Positions 44,028-53,591 of a stretch of DNA of 64,000 bases are shown here, piece after piece. Location: assembly GCF_001427125.1 (NCBI RefSeq), contig NZ_LMGK01000002.1, forward strand, positions 163,066 to 227,065, in the 5' to 3' direction. The notes under the pieces were generated by a model. That model had not been told where the DNA came from, ran no database searches, and was given only the letters and a program-made list of their open reading frames with translations. The position numbers and the translations under genes are program-made. Numbering within the stretch: the stretch's first letter is position 1; every line of letters starts with the position of its first letter. The stretch is from Pseudomonas sp. Root562 (lineage in GTDB: Bacteria > Pseudomonadota > Gammaproteobacteria > Pseudomonadales > Pseudomonadaceae).

Positions 44028-44921
44028 TCAGTCCAACGGCACCAACCATTGCCTGGATGCCAGCACCAACTGATCGGTCAGCAATCCCAGCAACTGACCA
44101 CCATTACGCCAATGATGCCAGTACAACGGCACATCGATCGGCTTATCTGGCAAAAGCTCCCGTAAAACACCGCGCTCCAGTTGTTCGCGGACCTGCAGTT
44201 CCGGCACCAGCCCCCAGCCGAGTCCGGCTTCGGTCAGACGGATAAAGCCTTCAGATGACGGGCATAAATGGTGTTCGAAGCCGCCATCGACGCCGAGGGA
44301 TGCCAGATATCGATGCTGCAGAAAGTCGTCAGGGCCGAAAACCAGGGCCGGGGTCCGCGCCAACTGGTCGGCGCGTACACCTTGCGGGAAATGTCGGGCA
44401 ATGAACGCCGGGCTGGCCAGGGCGCGATAACGCATCGCCCCGAGCAAAACACTGCGCGCACCGGCCACCGGTCGCTCACTGGCACACAGACACCCCGCCA
44501 CTTCGCCGGCACGCATCCGTTTGAGGCCGACGGTCTGGTCTTCAACGATCAGGTCCAGCAACACATGTTGTTGCGCGCAGAAATCCCCTACCGCCTGCGC
44601 CCACCAGGTGGCCAGACTGTCGGCATTCAAGGCAATGCGCAAACGCTCCGGCAAACCTTCTTCATCCAATGCCGGTACCAGGCTTTGCAGATCCCGTTCA
44701 AGCAGACGTACCTGCTGCACATGGTTGAGCAAGCGCCGCCCGATCTCGGTCGGGGATGGCGGCGTAGCCCGAACCAGTACCGGTTGACCTACTCGTGCTT
44801 CGAGCAATTTGATGCGCTGGGAAATGGCCGATTGCGACAACCCCAACACTTGCGCAGCCCGTTCAAAACCGGCCTGCTCGACCACCGCCGCCAAAGCGGA
44901 CAGCAATTTGTAGTCGAACAT
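44028..44921 (-). CDS. argP: LysR regulator ArgP (IciA)
   Basis: A 297-residue LysR regulator that in E. coli activates an arginine/lysine exporter gene in response to amino acids. It starts FDYKLLSALAAVVEQAGFERAAQVLGLSQSAISQRIKLLEARVGQ, a characteristic ArgP N-terminus. AGGAG lies 5 nt before the ATG. It is divergent from an ACT-domain gene and a LysE-family exporter, exactly the context expected. Confidence 0.93.
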   Translation of the reverse strand: MFDYKLLSALAAVVEQAGFERAAQVLGLSQSAISQRIKLLEARVGQPVLVRATPPSPTEIGRRLLNHVQQVRLLERDLQSLVPALDEEGLPERLRIALNADSLATWWAQAVGDFCAQQHVLLDLIVEDQTVGLKRMRAGEVAGCLCASERPVAGARSVLLGAMRYRALASPAFIARHFPQGVRADQLARTPALVFGPDDFLQHRYLASLGVDGGFEHHLCPSSEGFIRLTEAGLGWGLVPELQVREQLERGVLRELLPDKPIDVPLYWHHWRNGGQLLGLLTDQLVLASRQWLVPLD

Positions 44922-45017
44922 CAGTTCTCCTAATGAGCGATCAGCAATATTGGTTTTTCTTATACAGCGTCGTGCCCGAGAATGACCAGCAAGAACTGAT
45001 GAACAGGAAATACCGAC

Positions 45018-45419
45018 ATGGCTGGCGAAACTTCATTGGCAACGTTACTGCGCAGCATGAGTCCGCAATTAAACGCCGGCGAATACGTGTTCTGCACCCT
45101 GCCCGACGGGCAGTTGCCGACGGGGTTGGACATCATTGGCAGCTTCCGTGAACAGGAAGGCCTGACAGTCATTGTCGAACGTAGCCACGCCGAGCAGACC
45201 GGTTTGCGCTTCGACTACGTCGCGGCCTGGATCACCCTGAACGTGCACTCGGCCCTGGAAGCCGTCGGCCTGACAGCCGCATTCGCCACAGCGTTGGGCA
45301 AGGCCGGGATCAGCTGCAACGTAATCGCCGGTTACTACCACGACCACTTGTTCGTCGGCCAGGCCGACGCTGAACGCGCGCTGGAAGTGCTGCGCAATCT
45401 GGCTGCCAACGGGGAGTAA
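45018..45419 (+). CDS. ACT-domain protein (COG3602-like)
   Basis: A 133-residue protein with ACT-like halves (TGLDIIGSFREQEGLTVIVERSHAEQ and ITLNVHSALEAVGLTAAFATALGKAGISCNVIAGYYHDHLFV). ACT domains usually bind amino acids. The gene is 6 bp before the LysE-type exporter gene and divergent from argP, so it may sense or buffer the amino acid that is exported. AGGA precedes the ATG. Enzymatic activity is not expected. Confidence 0.85.
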   Translation: MAGETSLATLLRSMSPQLNAGEYVFCTLPDGQLPTGLDIIGSFREQEGLTVIVERSHAEQTGLRFDYVAAWITLNVHSALEAVGLTAAFATALGKAGISCNVIAGYYHDHLFVGQADAERALEVLRNLAANGE

Positions 45420-45425
45420 GCAATC

Positions 45426-46028
45426 ATGTGGCAAAGCTATATGAACGGTCTGTTGGTAGCGTTCGGCCTGATCATGGCGATCGGCACGCAGAATGCGTTT
45501 GTGCTGGCGCAAAGTTTGCGCAGGGAACATCACCTTCCGGTCGCGGCCCTGTGCGTGGCCTGCGACGCGCTACTGGTGGCGGCCGGGGTGTTCGGACTGG
45601 CGACAGTTCTGGCACAAAATCCGACATTGCTGGCGATTGCCCGTTGGGGCGGCGCGGTGTTTTTGCTGTGGTATGGCAGTCAGGCACTGCGCCGTGCCTT
45701 TTCGAAGCAGAGCCTGCAACAGGGTGAAAACCAGACTGTTCGCTCACTGCGCGCGGTGATGCTCAGCGCTCTGGCGGTGACGTTGCTCAACCCGCATGTG
45801 TATCTGGACACCGTTTTACTGATCGGCTCCCTCGGTGCACAACAAACCGAGCCTGGTGCTTATGTGGTGGGGGCCGCGAGTGCGTCGCTGCTGTGGTTTT
45901 TCACCTTGGCACTGGGCGCCGCCTGGCTCGCTCCATGGCTGGCCAGACCGAGCACCTGGCGAATCCTCGATCTGTTGGTGGCCGTGATGATGTTTGCAGT
46001 AGCGCTGCAATTGATCATGGCCGGCTGA
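45426..46028 (+). CDS. LysE/ArgO-family amino-acid exporter
   Basis: A 200-residue, roughly six-span exporter. The family start FGLIMAIGTQNAFVLAQSLRREH and the mid-protein LNPHVYLDTVLLIGS (NPxxYLD) are typical of ArgO/LysE. It lies 6 bp after the ACT-domain gene, with argP divergent. It probably exports arginine, lysine or toxic analogues such as canavanine under ArgP control. Confidence 0.93.
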   Translation: MWQSYMNGLLVAFGLIMAIGTQNAFVLAQSLRREHHLPVAALCVACDALLVAAGVFGLATVLAQNPTLLAIARWGGAVFLLWYGSQALRRAFSKQSLQQGENQTVRSLRAVMLSALAVTLLNPHVYLDTVLLIGSLGAQQTEPGAYVVGAASASLLWFFTLALGAAWLAPWLARPSTWRILDLLVAVMMFAVALQLIMAG

Positions 46029-46205
46029 TTTATTCCAAACAGCTCTGGAACCTCTATTCCACACAGTTGTTGCGTGGTTATGCCGCACCCCCGGTGCTAT
46101 GATCCCGACCCTGCGCCGCAAAGAGTGTAAAACTCCCCGGCGCTTGTCTGGCCGCCCGTGATCGGCCTTGCGCTCACCGCACCTGACCTGATTAGGAGAT
46201 CCACC

Positions 46206-46802
46206 ATGGCTTTCGAATTGCCGCCACTGCCTTACGCACACGATGCACTGCAGCCGCACATTTCCAAGGAAACTCTGGAATATCACCACGACAAGCACCA
46301 CAACACCTACGTCGTGAACCTGAACAACCTGGTGCCAGGCACCGAGTTCGAAGGCAAGACCCTGGAAGAAATCGTCAAGACTTCTTCGGGCGGCATCTTC
46401 AACAACGCCGCTCAGGTCTGGAACCACACTTTCTACTGGAACTGCCTGGCGCCAAACGCTGGCGGTCAACCAACCGGCGCACTGGCTGACGCAATCAACG
46501 CGGCTTTCGGTTCGTTCGACAAGTTCAAGGAAGAGTTCAGCAAGACGTCCATCGGCACCTTCGGTTCCGGCTGGGGCTGGCTGGTGAAAAAGGCTGACGG
46601 TTCCCTGGCCCTGGCCAGCACCATCGGCGCCGGCAACCCGCTGACCAGCGGCGACACACCGCTGCTGACCTGCGACGTCTGGGAACACGCTTACTACATC
46701 GACTACCGCAACCTGCGTCCGAAGTACGTTGAAGCGTTCTGGAACCTGGTCAACTGGAAATTCGTGGCTGAGCAGTTCGAAGGCAAAACCTTCACCGCTT
46801 AA
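46206..46802 (+). CDS. sodB: Superoxide dismutase, Fe type
   Basis: Converts superoxide to H2O2 and O2 in the cytoplasm. The 198-residue protein has the metal ligands in [13 protein letters not shown] (His), WNHTFYWNC (His) and [13 protein letters not shown] (Asp, His). Residues such as [11 protein letters not shown] and GSGWGWLV are typical of Fe-SodB rather than Mn-SodA. AGGAG lies 8 nt before the ATG. Strong codon bias fits high expression. Monocistronic. Confidence 0.97.
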   Translation: MAFELPPLPYAHDALQPHISKETLEYHHDKHHNTYVVNLNNLVPGTEFEGKTLEEIVKTSSGGIFNNAAQVWNHTFYWNCLAPNAGGQPTGALADAINAAFGSFDKFKEEFSKTSIGTFGSGWGWLVKKADGSLALASTIGAGNPLTSGDTPLLTCDVWEHAYYIDYRNLRPKYVEAFWNLVNWKFVAEQFEGKTFTA

Positions 46803-46816
46803 GCTCGATGCCAGAC

Positions 46817-46848
46817 AAAAAAACCCGGCTTTTTAGCCGGGTTTTTTT
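46817..46848 (+). terminator. sodB terminator
   Basis: AACCCGGCT-TTTT-AGCCGGGTT followed by a T-run and preceded by an A-run. Confidence 0.95.
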
Positions 46849-46887
46849 ATGGGGTACATCTGCTGGAGATTGGTTGGCTGGCAGGGC

Positions 46888-46947
46888 GCCATCGCTGGCA
46901 AGCCAGCTCCCACAGGTTGCGTGGCGTATGCAGGCTCGCTCCTACAG
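46888..46947. repeat. REP units of two types, degenerate
   Basis: GCCATCGCTGGCAAGCCAGC is one REP unit; GCAGGCTCGCTCCTACAG, 14 nt after it, is half of another type. The remaining DNA up to bifA (46948-47222) shows no feature I can name. Confidence 0.75.
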
Positions 46948-47222
46948 GGATCGGAGTTTTCCCACGAAGAAACCCGCTATCACCCCCTTGCCCCAAAGCC
47001 ACACCGGTCTAACATCAATGAAAGGAAAAAATCCCCACTTTCCCTCAAGTTGAAGGACCCAACTACCGACACAGTACCCATCGGATCAATAATCCAGGCA
47101 CAGCAAATCGGCCAAGCTGCAGGCAAAATCCCTCACGGATGATTGTCCCTTTGACTGCCATCACGAGATTGCCAATACTCATGGCAACTTGATGCTACCC
47201 GCACGGAACAAGGAATAACCCT

Positions 47223-49274
47223 TTGAAGCTGGAACTCAAGAACAGCTTGTCGGTGAAGTTGCTCCGGGTCGTGCTCCTGTCGGCATTGATCGTCGGTGTG
47301 GTCTTGAGCTGCGCGCAGATTGTTTTCGATGCCTATAAGACCCGCCAGGCCGTTGCCGGGGATGCCCAACGCATTCTCGACATGTTCCGCGACCCTTCGA
47401 CCCAGGCCGTCTATAGCCTGGACCGGGAAATGGGCATGCAGGTGATCGAAGGCCTGTTTCAGGACGATGCCGTTCGCCAGGCTTCCATCGGTCATCCCAA
47501 CGAAGCCATGCTCGCGCAAAAATCACGCGAATTGCAGCATTCCAACAGCCGCTGGCTGACCGACGTGATCCTCGGCAAGGAACGCACCTTCACCACTCAA
47601 TTGGTCGGTCGTGGTCCTTACAGTGAGTATTACGGCGACCTGAGCATCACCCTCGACACGGCCACCTATGGCCAGGGTTTTATCGTCAGTTCGGTGATCA
47701 TTTTCATTTCCGGTGTACTGCGTGCCCTGGCGATGGGGCTGGTGCTGTACCTGGTTTATCACTGGCTGCTGACCAAGCCTTTGTCGCGGATCATCGAGCA
47801 TTTGACCGAAATCAATCCCGATCGCCCCAGCGAACACAAGATTCCGCAGCTCAAGGGCCATGAAAAAAACGAGCTAGGCATCTGGATCAACACCGCCAAC
47901 CAGTTGCTGGAGTCCATCGAGCGCAACACCCATCTGCGCCACGAAGCGGAAAACAGCCTGCTGCGCATGGCCCAGTATGACTTCCTCACCGGCCTGCCGA
48001 ACCGTCAGCAGCTGCAAACGCAACTGGACAAGATCCTCGTCGACGCTGGCAAGCTTCAACGCCGGGTCGCGGTGCTGTGTGTCGGGCTGGACGATTTCAA
48101 AGGTATCAACGAACAATTCAGCTACCAGACCGGCGACCAGTTACTGCTGGCCCTGGCCGATCGCCTGCGCGCGCACAGTGGACGCCTCGGCGCCCTCGCC
48201 CGTCTCGGGGGCGACCAGTTCGCCCTGGTGCAGGCCGATATCGAACAACCCTACGAAGCCGCCGAGCTGGCCCAAAGCATTCTCGATGACCTGGAAGCGG
48301 CGTTTGCCCTCGATCATCAGGAAATTCGCCTGCGCGCCACCATCGGCATCACGCTATTCCCCGAGGACGGCGACAGCACCGAGAAGCTGCTGCAAAAAGC
48401 CGAGCAGACCATGACCCTGGCCAAGACCCGCTCGCGCAATCGTTACCAGTTTTATATCGCCAGCGTTGACACCGAGATGCGCCGCCGTCGCGAGTTGGAA
48501 AAAGACCTGCGCGATGCTTTGGCCCGCGAACAGTTCTACCTGGTCTATCAGCCGCAAATCAGCTATCGGGATCATCGCGTGGTGGGCGTCGAAGCGCTGA
48601 TTCGCTGGCAGCACCCGGAACATGGACTGGTGCCGCCGGACCTGTTCATCCCGCTGGCCGAGCAGAACGGCACCATCATCGCCATCGGCGAATGGGTTCT
48701 GGACCAGGCTTGCAAGCAGCTTCGCGACTGGCACGATCAGGGCTTCAGCGACCTGCGCATGGCCGTGAACCTGTCCACCGTGCAGTTGCACCACGCCGAG
48801 CTGCCAAGGGTGGTGAACAATCTGCTGCAGATGTACCGCCTGCCGCCGCGCAGCCTGGAACTGGAAGTCACCGAAACCGGCCTGATGGAAGACATCAGCA
48901 CCGCCGCTCAGCACCTGCTCAGCCTGCGGCGCTCCGGGGCACTGATTGCGATTGACGACTTCGGCACGGGCTACTCGTCACTGAGCTATCTGAAAAGCCT
49001 GCCGCTGGACAAAATCAAGATCGACAAGAGTTTCGTCCAGGACCTGCTCGATGACGACGATGACGCGACGATCGTTCGCGCGATCATCCAGCTGGGCAAG
49101 AGCCTGGGCATGCAAGTCATCGCCGAAGGCGTGGAAACGGCCGAGCAGGAGGCCTACATCATTTCCGAAGGTTGTCACGAAGGTCAGGGCTATCACTACA
49201 GCAAACCCCTGCCGGCACGGGAATTGGGTGCGTACCTGAAGCAGGCTCAGCGCAGTAACGCCGCAATCCTCTGA
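47223..49274 (+). CDS. bifA: c-di-GMP phosphodiesterase BifA (degenerate GGDEF + EAL)
   Basis: A 683-residue inner-membrane enzyme that degrades c-di-GMP and controls the biofilm/swarming switch. Membrane spans at about 12-35 and 155-182 bracket a periplasmic domain. The GGDEF domain is degenerate (GGDQF, residues 329-333), so it should not make c-di-GMP but may bind GTP. The EAL domain is intact: EAL at 457-459, DDFGTGYSS near 577 and downstream KIDKSF. The start codon is TTG with AGGA 8 nt upstream. The gene follows sodB, the position I recall for bifA in P. aeruginosa, with the same GGDQF signature. Confidence 0.93.
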   Translation: MKLELKNSLSVKLLRVVLLSALIVGVVLSCAQIVFDAYKTRQAVAGDAQRILDMFRDPSTQAVYSLDREMGMQVIEGLFQDDAVRQASIGHPNEAMLAQKSRELQHSNSRWLTDVILGKERTFTTQLVGRGPYSEYYGDLSITLDTATYGQGFIVSSVIIFISGVLRALAMGLVLYLVYHWLLTKPLSRIIEHLTEINPDRPSEHKIPQLKGHEKNELGIWINTANQLLESIERNTHLRHEAENSLLRMAQYDFLTGLPNRQQLQTQLDKILVDAGKLQRRVAVLCVGLDDFKGINEQFSYQTGDQLLLALADRLRAHSGRLGALARLGGDQFALVQADIEQPYEAAELAQSILDDLEAAFALDHQEIRLRATIGITLFPEDGDSTEKLLQKAEQTMTLAKTRSRNRYQFYIASVDTEMRRRRELEKDLRDALAREQFYLVYQPQISYRDHRVVGVEALIRWQHPEHGLVPPDLFIPLAEQNGTIIAIGEWVLDQACKQLRDWHDQGFSDLRMAVNLSTVQLHHAELPRVVNNLLQMYRLPPRSLELEVTETGLMEDISTAAQHLLSLRRSGALIAIDDFGTGYSSLSYLKSLPLDKIKIDKSFVQDLLDDDDDATIVRAIIQLGKSLGMQVIAEGVETAEQEAYIISEGCHEGQGYHYSKPLPARELGAYLKQAQRSNAAIL

Positions 49275-49277
49275 ACC

Positions 49278-49304
49278 TGTGGCGAGGGAGCTTGCTCTCG
49301 CTGG
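49278..49304. repeat. Single REP unit, same type as 31086-31216
   Basis: TGTGGCGAGGGAGCTTGCTC, matching the arm in the ABC operon, immediately downstream of bifA. Confidence 0.8.
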
Positions 49305-49357
49305 CGGCCGGCATTCAGTCATGTGAATAAGAAATATTTCCAAGCACAACCCTTTAC

Positions 49358-49384
49358 ACATAATGCGAAAGATTTGCATTATGT
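49358..49384. promoter_or_regulatory. Fur-box-like palindrome upstream of icmP
   Basis: ACATAATGC at 49358-49366 and its exact reverse complement GCATTATGT at 49376-49384, with 9 nt between. The central 15 nt (TGCGAAAGATTTGCA) match the 7-1-7 Fur consensus TGATAATGATTATCA at 10 positions. It lies 58 bp before the icmP start. Confidence 0.7.
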
Positions 49385-49442
49385 CGCAGTTTTGCGCTCT
49401 CACAGCGCCTTATCACCTCCCTCTCGAAGCAGGATGTTCGCC

Positions 49443-50798
49443 ATGATTCGTATGCCTCTGGCTACCGCCAGTCTGTTGGCCATCGCAATTTCCCTCGCCG
49501 GTTGCGGTGAAGGCAAGGACAAAGAAAAAGCTGTCGCACCTGCGCCGGCTGCCAGCACTGCTGCTACCCCGGCTGCTCCAGCCGCTGCGCCTGCCGCTGC
49601 CGGTAAAGTCGACGAAGCGGCCGCCAAAGCCGTTGTCGCGCACTACGCCGACATCGTTTTCGCCGTTTACAGCGATGCCGAATCCACCGCGAAAACCCTG
49701 CAAACCGCCATCGACGCGTTCCTCGCCAAGCCGAACGCCGACACCCTGAAAGCCGCCAAGGCCGCCTGGATCGCAGCTCGCGTTCCTTACCTGCAGAGCG
49801 AAGTGTTCCGTTTCGGCAACACCATCATCGACGACTGGGAAGGTCAGGTGAATGCCTGGCCACTGGACGAAGGCCTGATCGACTACGTCGACAAATCCTA
49901 CGAGCACGCACTGGGTAACCCGGGCGCCACTGCCAACATCATCGCCAACACCCAGGTTCAGGTCGGCGAAGACAAGATCGACGTCAAAGACATCACCCCG
50001 GAAAAACTGGCCAGCCTGAACGAGCTGGGCGGTTCCGAGGCCAACGTCGCCACCGGTTACCACGCCATCGAATTCCTGCTCTGGGGCCAGGACCTGAACG
50101 GCACCGGCCCTGGTGCCGGCAACCGTCCGGCTTCCGACTATCTGGAAGGCAAAGGCGCAACCGGCGGTCACAACGAGCGCCGCCGCGCGTACCTGAAGGC
50201 AGTGACCCAGCTGCTGGTCAGCGACCTCGAAGAAATGGTCGGCAACTGGAAGCCGAACGTGGCCGACAACTACCGCGCCACCCTGGAAGCCGAACCGGCT
50301 GAAACCGGCCTGCGCAAAATGCTGTTCGGCATGGGCAGCCTGTCCCTCGGCGAACTGGCGGGCGAGCGCATGAAGGTGTCCCTGGAAGCCAACTCTCCGG
50401 AAGACGAACACGACTGCTTCAGCGACAACACCCACAATTCGCAGTTCTACGATGCCAAGGGCATTCGGAACGTGTACCTGGGCGAATACACCCGCGTCGA
50501 TGGCACCAAAATGACCGGCGCCAGCCTGTCGTCGCTGGTGGCCAAGGCAGACCCGGCTGCCGACACCGCGTTGAAAGCCGACCTGGCCGCTACCGAAGCC
50601 AAGATGCAGGTCATCGTTGACCACGCCAACAAGGGTGAGCACTACGACCAGTTGATCGCTGCCGGCAACGCCGCGGGCAACCAGATCGTTCGCGACGCCA
50701 TCGCTTCGCTGGTCAAGCAGACCGGTTCGATCGAAGCGGCTGCTGGCAAGCTGGGTATCAGCGACCTGAACCCGGACAACGCTGATCACGAATTCTGA
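49443..50798 (+). CDS. icmP: Imelysin-family lipoprotein IcmP
   Basis: A 451-residue lipoprotein. The signal peptide RMPLATASLLAIAISLAGC ends in a lipobox (LAGC), then a low-complexity Ala/Pro linker (residues 22-56). The imelysin domain follows with the conserved GxHxxE motif as GYHAIEFLLWGQD. The family was named for an insulin-cleaving activity, but structural work suggests a periplasmic metal (iron) role. The ATG at 49443 has AGG 9 nt upstream. A Fur-like palindrome precedes it; a terminator and REP separate it from the next genes of the cluster. Confidence 0.93.
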   Translation: MIRMPLATASLLAIAISLAGCGEGKDKEKAVAPAPAASTAATPAAPAAAPAAAGKVDEAAAKAVVAHYADIVFAVYSDAESTAKTLQTAIDAFLAKPNADTLKAAKAAWIAARVPYLQSEVFRFGNTIIDDWEGQVNAWPLDEGLIDYVDKSYEHALGNPGATANIIANTQVQVGEDKIDVKDITPEKLASLNELGGSEANVATGYHAIEFLLWGQDLNGTGPGAGNRPASDYLEGKGATGGHNERRRAYLKAVTQLLVSDLEEMVGNWKPNVADNYRATLEAEPAETGLRKMLFGMGSLSLGELAGERMKVSLEANSPEDEHDCFSDNTHNSQFYDAKGIRNVYLGEYTRVDGTKMTGASLSSLVAKADPAADTALKADLAATEAKMQVIVDHANKGEHYDQLIAAGNAAGNQIVRDAIASLVKQTGSIEAAAGKLGISDLNPDNADHEF

Positions 50799-50813
50799 TC
50801 AACGCTGGCTGAA

Positions 50814-50842
50814 TAAAAAGGCGACCTTCGGGTCGCCTTTTT
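50814..50842 (+). terminator. icmP terminator
   Basis: AAAAGGCGACC-TTCG-GGTCGCCTTTT with flanking A- and T-runs. Confidence 0.95.
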
Positions 50843-50863
50843 CATACCTGTTTTTTGAGTGCC

Positions 50864-50974
50864 GATCATTCCCACGCTCTGCGTGGGAAAGCAGCCCGGG
50901 ACGCTCCGCGTCCCATCCAGAGCCGAACGCGGAGCGTCCGTAGAGGCATTCCCACGCAGAGCGTGGGAACGATC
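50864..50974. repeat. Second REP-type family copy
   Basis: GATCATTCCCACGCTCTGCG and its near-inverse (CGCAGAGCGTGGGAACGATC) form the arms, with an inner GGGACGCTCCGCG/GCGGAGCGTCC pair. Same composite structure as 23088-23195. Confidence 0.88.
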
Positions 50975-51071
50975 AGTGCGCTACATCAACCAAACGATAA
51001 TTCCTCTTATTCAAACTCTTATCCCCTGTTAGACTTTGCGCCCTTGTTTTGCTCGTCTTGCAGGATGTCTG

Positions 51072-52499
51072 ATGCCCTCGCTGCCTCTTCGCTTGTCCGC
51101 ACTGTTTCTGGCCCTGGGCCTGAGTGCCTGCGATGACGCCCCGCGGTTTACCGAGGCCGAACCCGGTGAAGCCCGCTCCGGCGGTAGTGCCACCGTACGC
51201 AAGACTGATCAAAACGCATTTTCCCTGCCCTCGGCCAACCTGCCACCTTCACGGCGTGTGGATTTCAGCGTCGGCAACAGCTTCTTCCGCAACCCTTGGG
51301 TGATTGCGCCGTCGACCACGACAGCCCGTGATGGTCTAGGCCCGCTGTTCAACACTAACGCTTGCCAGGGCTGCCACATCAAGGACGGTCGCGGTCACCC
51401 GCCCGAACCTGACGCTTCGAATGCCGTATCGATGCTGGTGCGCCTGTCGATTCCCGACACCCCGGCTTATGCCAAAGTCATCGAGCAACTGGGTGTCGTG
51501 CCGGAGCCGGTCTACGGCGGGCAGTTCCAGGACATGGCCGTGCCCGGTGTCGCCCCCGAGGGCAAGGTGCGGGTCGACTACACACCGGTAAAGGTGCAAT
51601 TCAAAGACGGCACCGAAGTCGAATTGCGCAAGCCGAGCCTCAACATCACCCAGTTGAATTACGGCCCAATGCACCCCGACACACGTTTCTCGGCACGGGT
51701 CGCGCCGCCAATGATCGGCCTGGGCCTGCTTGAAGCAATCCCCGAGGAGGCAATCCTGGCCAACGCCGAGGCTCAAGCCAAAGCCGGGGACGGTATCGCC
51801 GGACGGCCGAACCGGGTCTGGGATGACGCGCAACAGAAAACCGTACTCGGGCGATTTGGCTGGAAAGCCGGGCAGCCCAATCTGAATCAGCAGAATGTCC
51901 ACGCGTTTTCCGGTGACATGGGCCTCACGACCAGCCTCAGACCCTTTGATGACTGCACCGACGCGCAAACCGCCTGCAAACAGGCGCCGAATGGCAACGG
52001 CGTAGATGGCGAGCCGGAAGTCAGCGACAACATCCTGCGCTTGGTGCTGTTCTACACTCGCAACCTCGCCGTTCCGGCCCGCCGTGATGTCAACGCTGCT
52101 GAAGTGCTGGCCGGCAAGAATTTGTTCTATCAGGCGGGATGCCAGTCCTGCCATACGCCGAAATACACCACCGCCGCCAACGCCGCCGAACCTGAACTGG
52201 CCAATCAAGTGATTCGCCCTTACAGCGATCTGCTGCTGCATGACATGGGCGACGGCCTGGCCGACAACCGCAGCGAATTCCAGGCCAGTGGCCGCGACTG
52301 GCGCACGCCGCCGTTGTGGGGCATTGGATTGACGCAAGCGGTCAGCGGCCATACCCAGTATTTGCATGACGGCCGCGCTCGCAATCTGCTCGAAGCCGTG
52401 CTCTGGCATGGCGGCGAAGCAACCGCGGCGCAGCAACAGGTTTTGTCTTTCAATGCCGAGCAGCGCGCCGCGTTGCTGGCGTTTTTGAATTCACTTTAA
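51072..52499 (+). CDS. Di-heme c-type lipoprotein (thiol oxidoreductase-like)
   Basis: A 475-residue exported protein with the lipobox LSAC after PSLPLRLSALFLALG. Two CxxCH heme sites are present: CQGCH near residue 97 and CQSCH near residue 358, the latter in a separate C-terminal cytochrome-like domain. It belongs to the family often annotated as a thiol oxidoreductase with two heme sites, near di-heme peroxidases. AGG lies 8 nt before the ATG. It sits between two imelysin genes, so redox chemistry on periplasmic iron is the likely role (inference). Confidence 0.88.
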   Translation: MPSLPLRLSALFLALGLSACDDAPRFTEAEPGEARSGGSATVRKTDQNAFSLPSANLPPSRRVDFSVGNSFFRNPWVIAPSTTTARDGLGPLFNTNACQGCHIKDGRGHPPEPDASNAVSMLVRLSIPDTPAYAKVIEQLGVVPEPVYGGQFQDMAVPGVAPEGKVRVDYTPVKVQFKDGTEVELRKPSLNITQLNYGPMHPDTRFSARVAPPMIGLGLLEAIPEEAILANAEAQAKAGDGIAGRPNRVWDDAQQKTVLGRFGWKAGQPNLNQQNVHAFSGDMGLTTSLRPFDDCTDAQTACKQAPNGNGVDGEPEVSDNILRLVLFYTRNLAVPARRDVNAAEVLAGKNLFYQAGCQSCHTPKYTTAANAAEPELANQVIRPYSDLLLHDMGDGLADNRSEFQASGRDWRTPPLWGIGLTQAVSGHTQYLHDGRARNLLEAVLWHGGEATAAQQQVLSFNAEQRAALLAFLNSL

Positions 52500-52526
52500 T
52501 ACGCATTCCATCTGCGGGAGCCCGAC

Positions 52527-53591
52527 ATGTTTCGTCCCAAATTGTTGTTCACCAGCCTGGCCGCACTAGCGTTGGGCGCCTGTTCGCCTCAGGACCCGCA
52601 AGCGGTCACGTCGGCAGCCATCGCCAAATCGGTGATCCTGCCGACCTACACCCGCTGGGTAGAAGCCGACCGCCAACTGGCTGTCAGCGCGCTGGCCTAC
52701 TGCGAAGGCAAGGAAACACTGGAAACTGCCCGCGCCGACTTCCTGCACGCACAAAAAGCCTGGGCCGAGCTGCAACCGCTGTTGATCGGGCCGCTGGCTG
52801 AAGGCAATCGTGCATGGCAAGTGCAGTTCTGGCCGGACAAGAAAAACCTGGTCGGCCGCCAGGTCGAGCAACTGATCACGGCACAGCCGCAAATCGATGC
52901 AGCGGCACTGACCAAGTCCAGCGTCGTGGTGCAAGGCCTGTCGGCCTACGAATACATTCTGTTCGACAGCAAGCCAGATGTGGCCAACGCCGAGCAGAAG
53001 ACCAAGTATTGCCCGCTGTTGATCGCCATTGGCGAGCGTCAGAAACAATTGGCCGAAGAGATTCTGAAAAGCTGGAACAACACTGACGGCATGCTCGCGC
53101 AAATGAGCAAGTTCCCGAACCAGCGTTACGCCGATTCCCATGAAGCGATTGCCGATCTGTTGCGCGTACAGGTCACTGCGCTCGACAGCCTGAAGAAAAA
53201 ACTCGGCACGCCAATGGGGCGCCAGACCAAGGGTGTTCCGCAACCGTTCCAGGCCGATGCATGGCGCAGCCAATCTTCCCTGGCCGGCCTTGAGGCAAGC
53301 CTGGCCGCTGCCAAAACAGTCTGGGAAGGCGTCGACAACAAGGGCTTGCGCAGCCTGTTGCCAAGCGTTCAGAAACCATTGGCCGACAAGATCGACGCCG
53401 CCTATGCCGCTTCGTTGAAACTGTTCGCCAGCAACCAGCGCTCGCTGACCGAAATGCTCAACGACGACGCCGGTCGCCAGCAACTCAACGATATCTACGA
53501 CAGCCTCAACGTCGTCCATCGCCTGCACGAAGGCGAACTGGCCAAGGCGCTGGGCATCCAACTGGGCTTCAACGCCAACGACGGTGACTGA
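52527..53591 (+). CDS. Second imelysin-family lipoprotein, GxHxxE not conserved
   Basis: A 354-residue lipoprotein (FRPKLLFTSLAALALGAC, lipobox LGAC). The body is imelysin-like, e.g. TRWVEADRQLAVSALAYC, WAELQPLLIGPLAEGNRAWQVQFWPDKKNLVGRQ. Where IcmP has GxHxxE, this protein reads GLSAYEYILFDS, so the metal-ligand His is replaced by Ala. It may bind metal differently or act as a partner of IcmP and the di-heme protein. The gap to the di-heme gene is 27 bp, and the stop overlaps the DUF1513 start. Confidence 0.9.
   Translation: MFRPKLLFTSLAALALGACSPQDPQAVTSAAIAKSVILPTYTRWVEADRQLAVSALAYCEGKETLETARADFLHAQKAWAELQPLLIGPLAEGNRAWQVQFWPDKKNLVGRQVEQLITAQPQIDAAALTKSSVVVQGLSAYEYILFDSKPDVANAEQKTKYCPLLIAIGERQKQLAEEILKSWNNTDGMLAQMSKFPNQRYADSHEAIADLLRVQVTALDSLKKKLGTPMGRQTKGVPQPFQADAWRSQSSLAGLEASLAAAKTVWEGVDNKGLRSLLPSVQKPLADKIDAAYAASLKLFASNQRSLTEMLNDDAGRQQLNDIYDSLNVVHRLHEGELAKALGIQLGFNANDGD

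Noticed and set aside
50980..51071. Second Fur box before the di-heme gene
   Set aside because: GATAAT and TTATC words occur in this AT-rich stretch, but no palindrome comparable to the icmP one can be aligned (about 9 of 19 matches).
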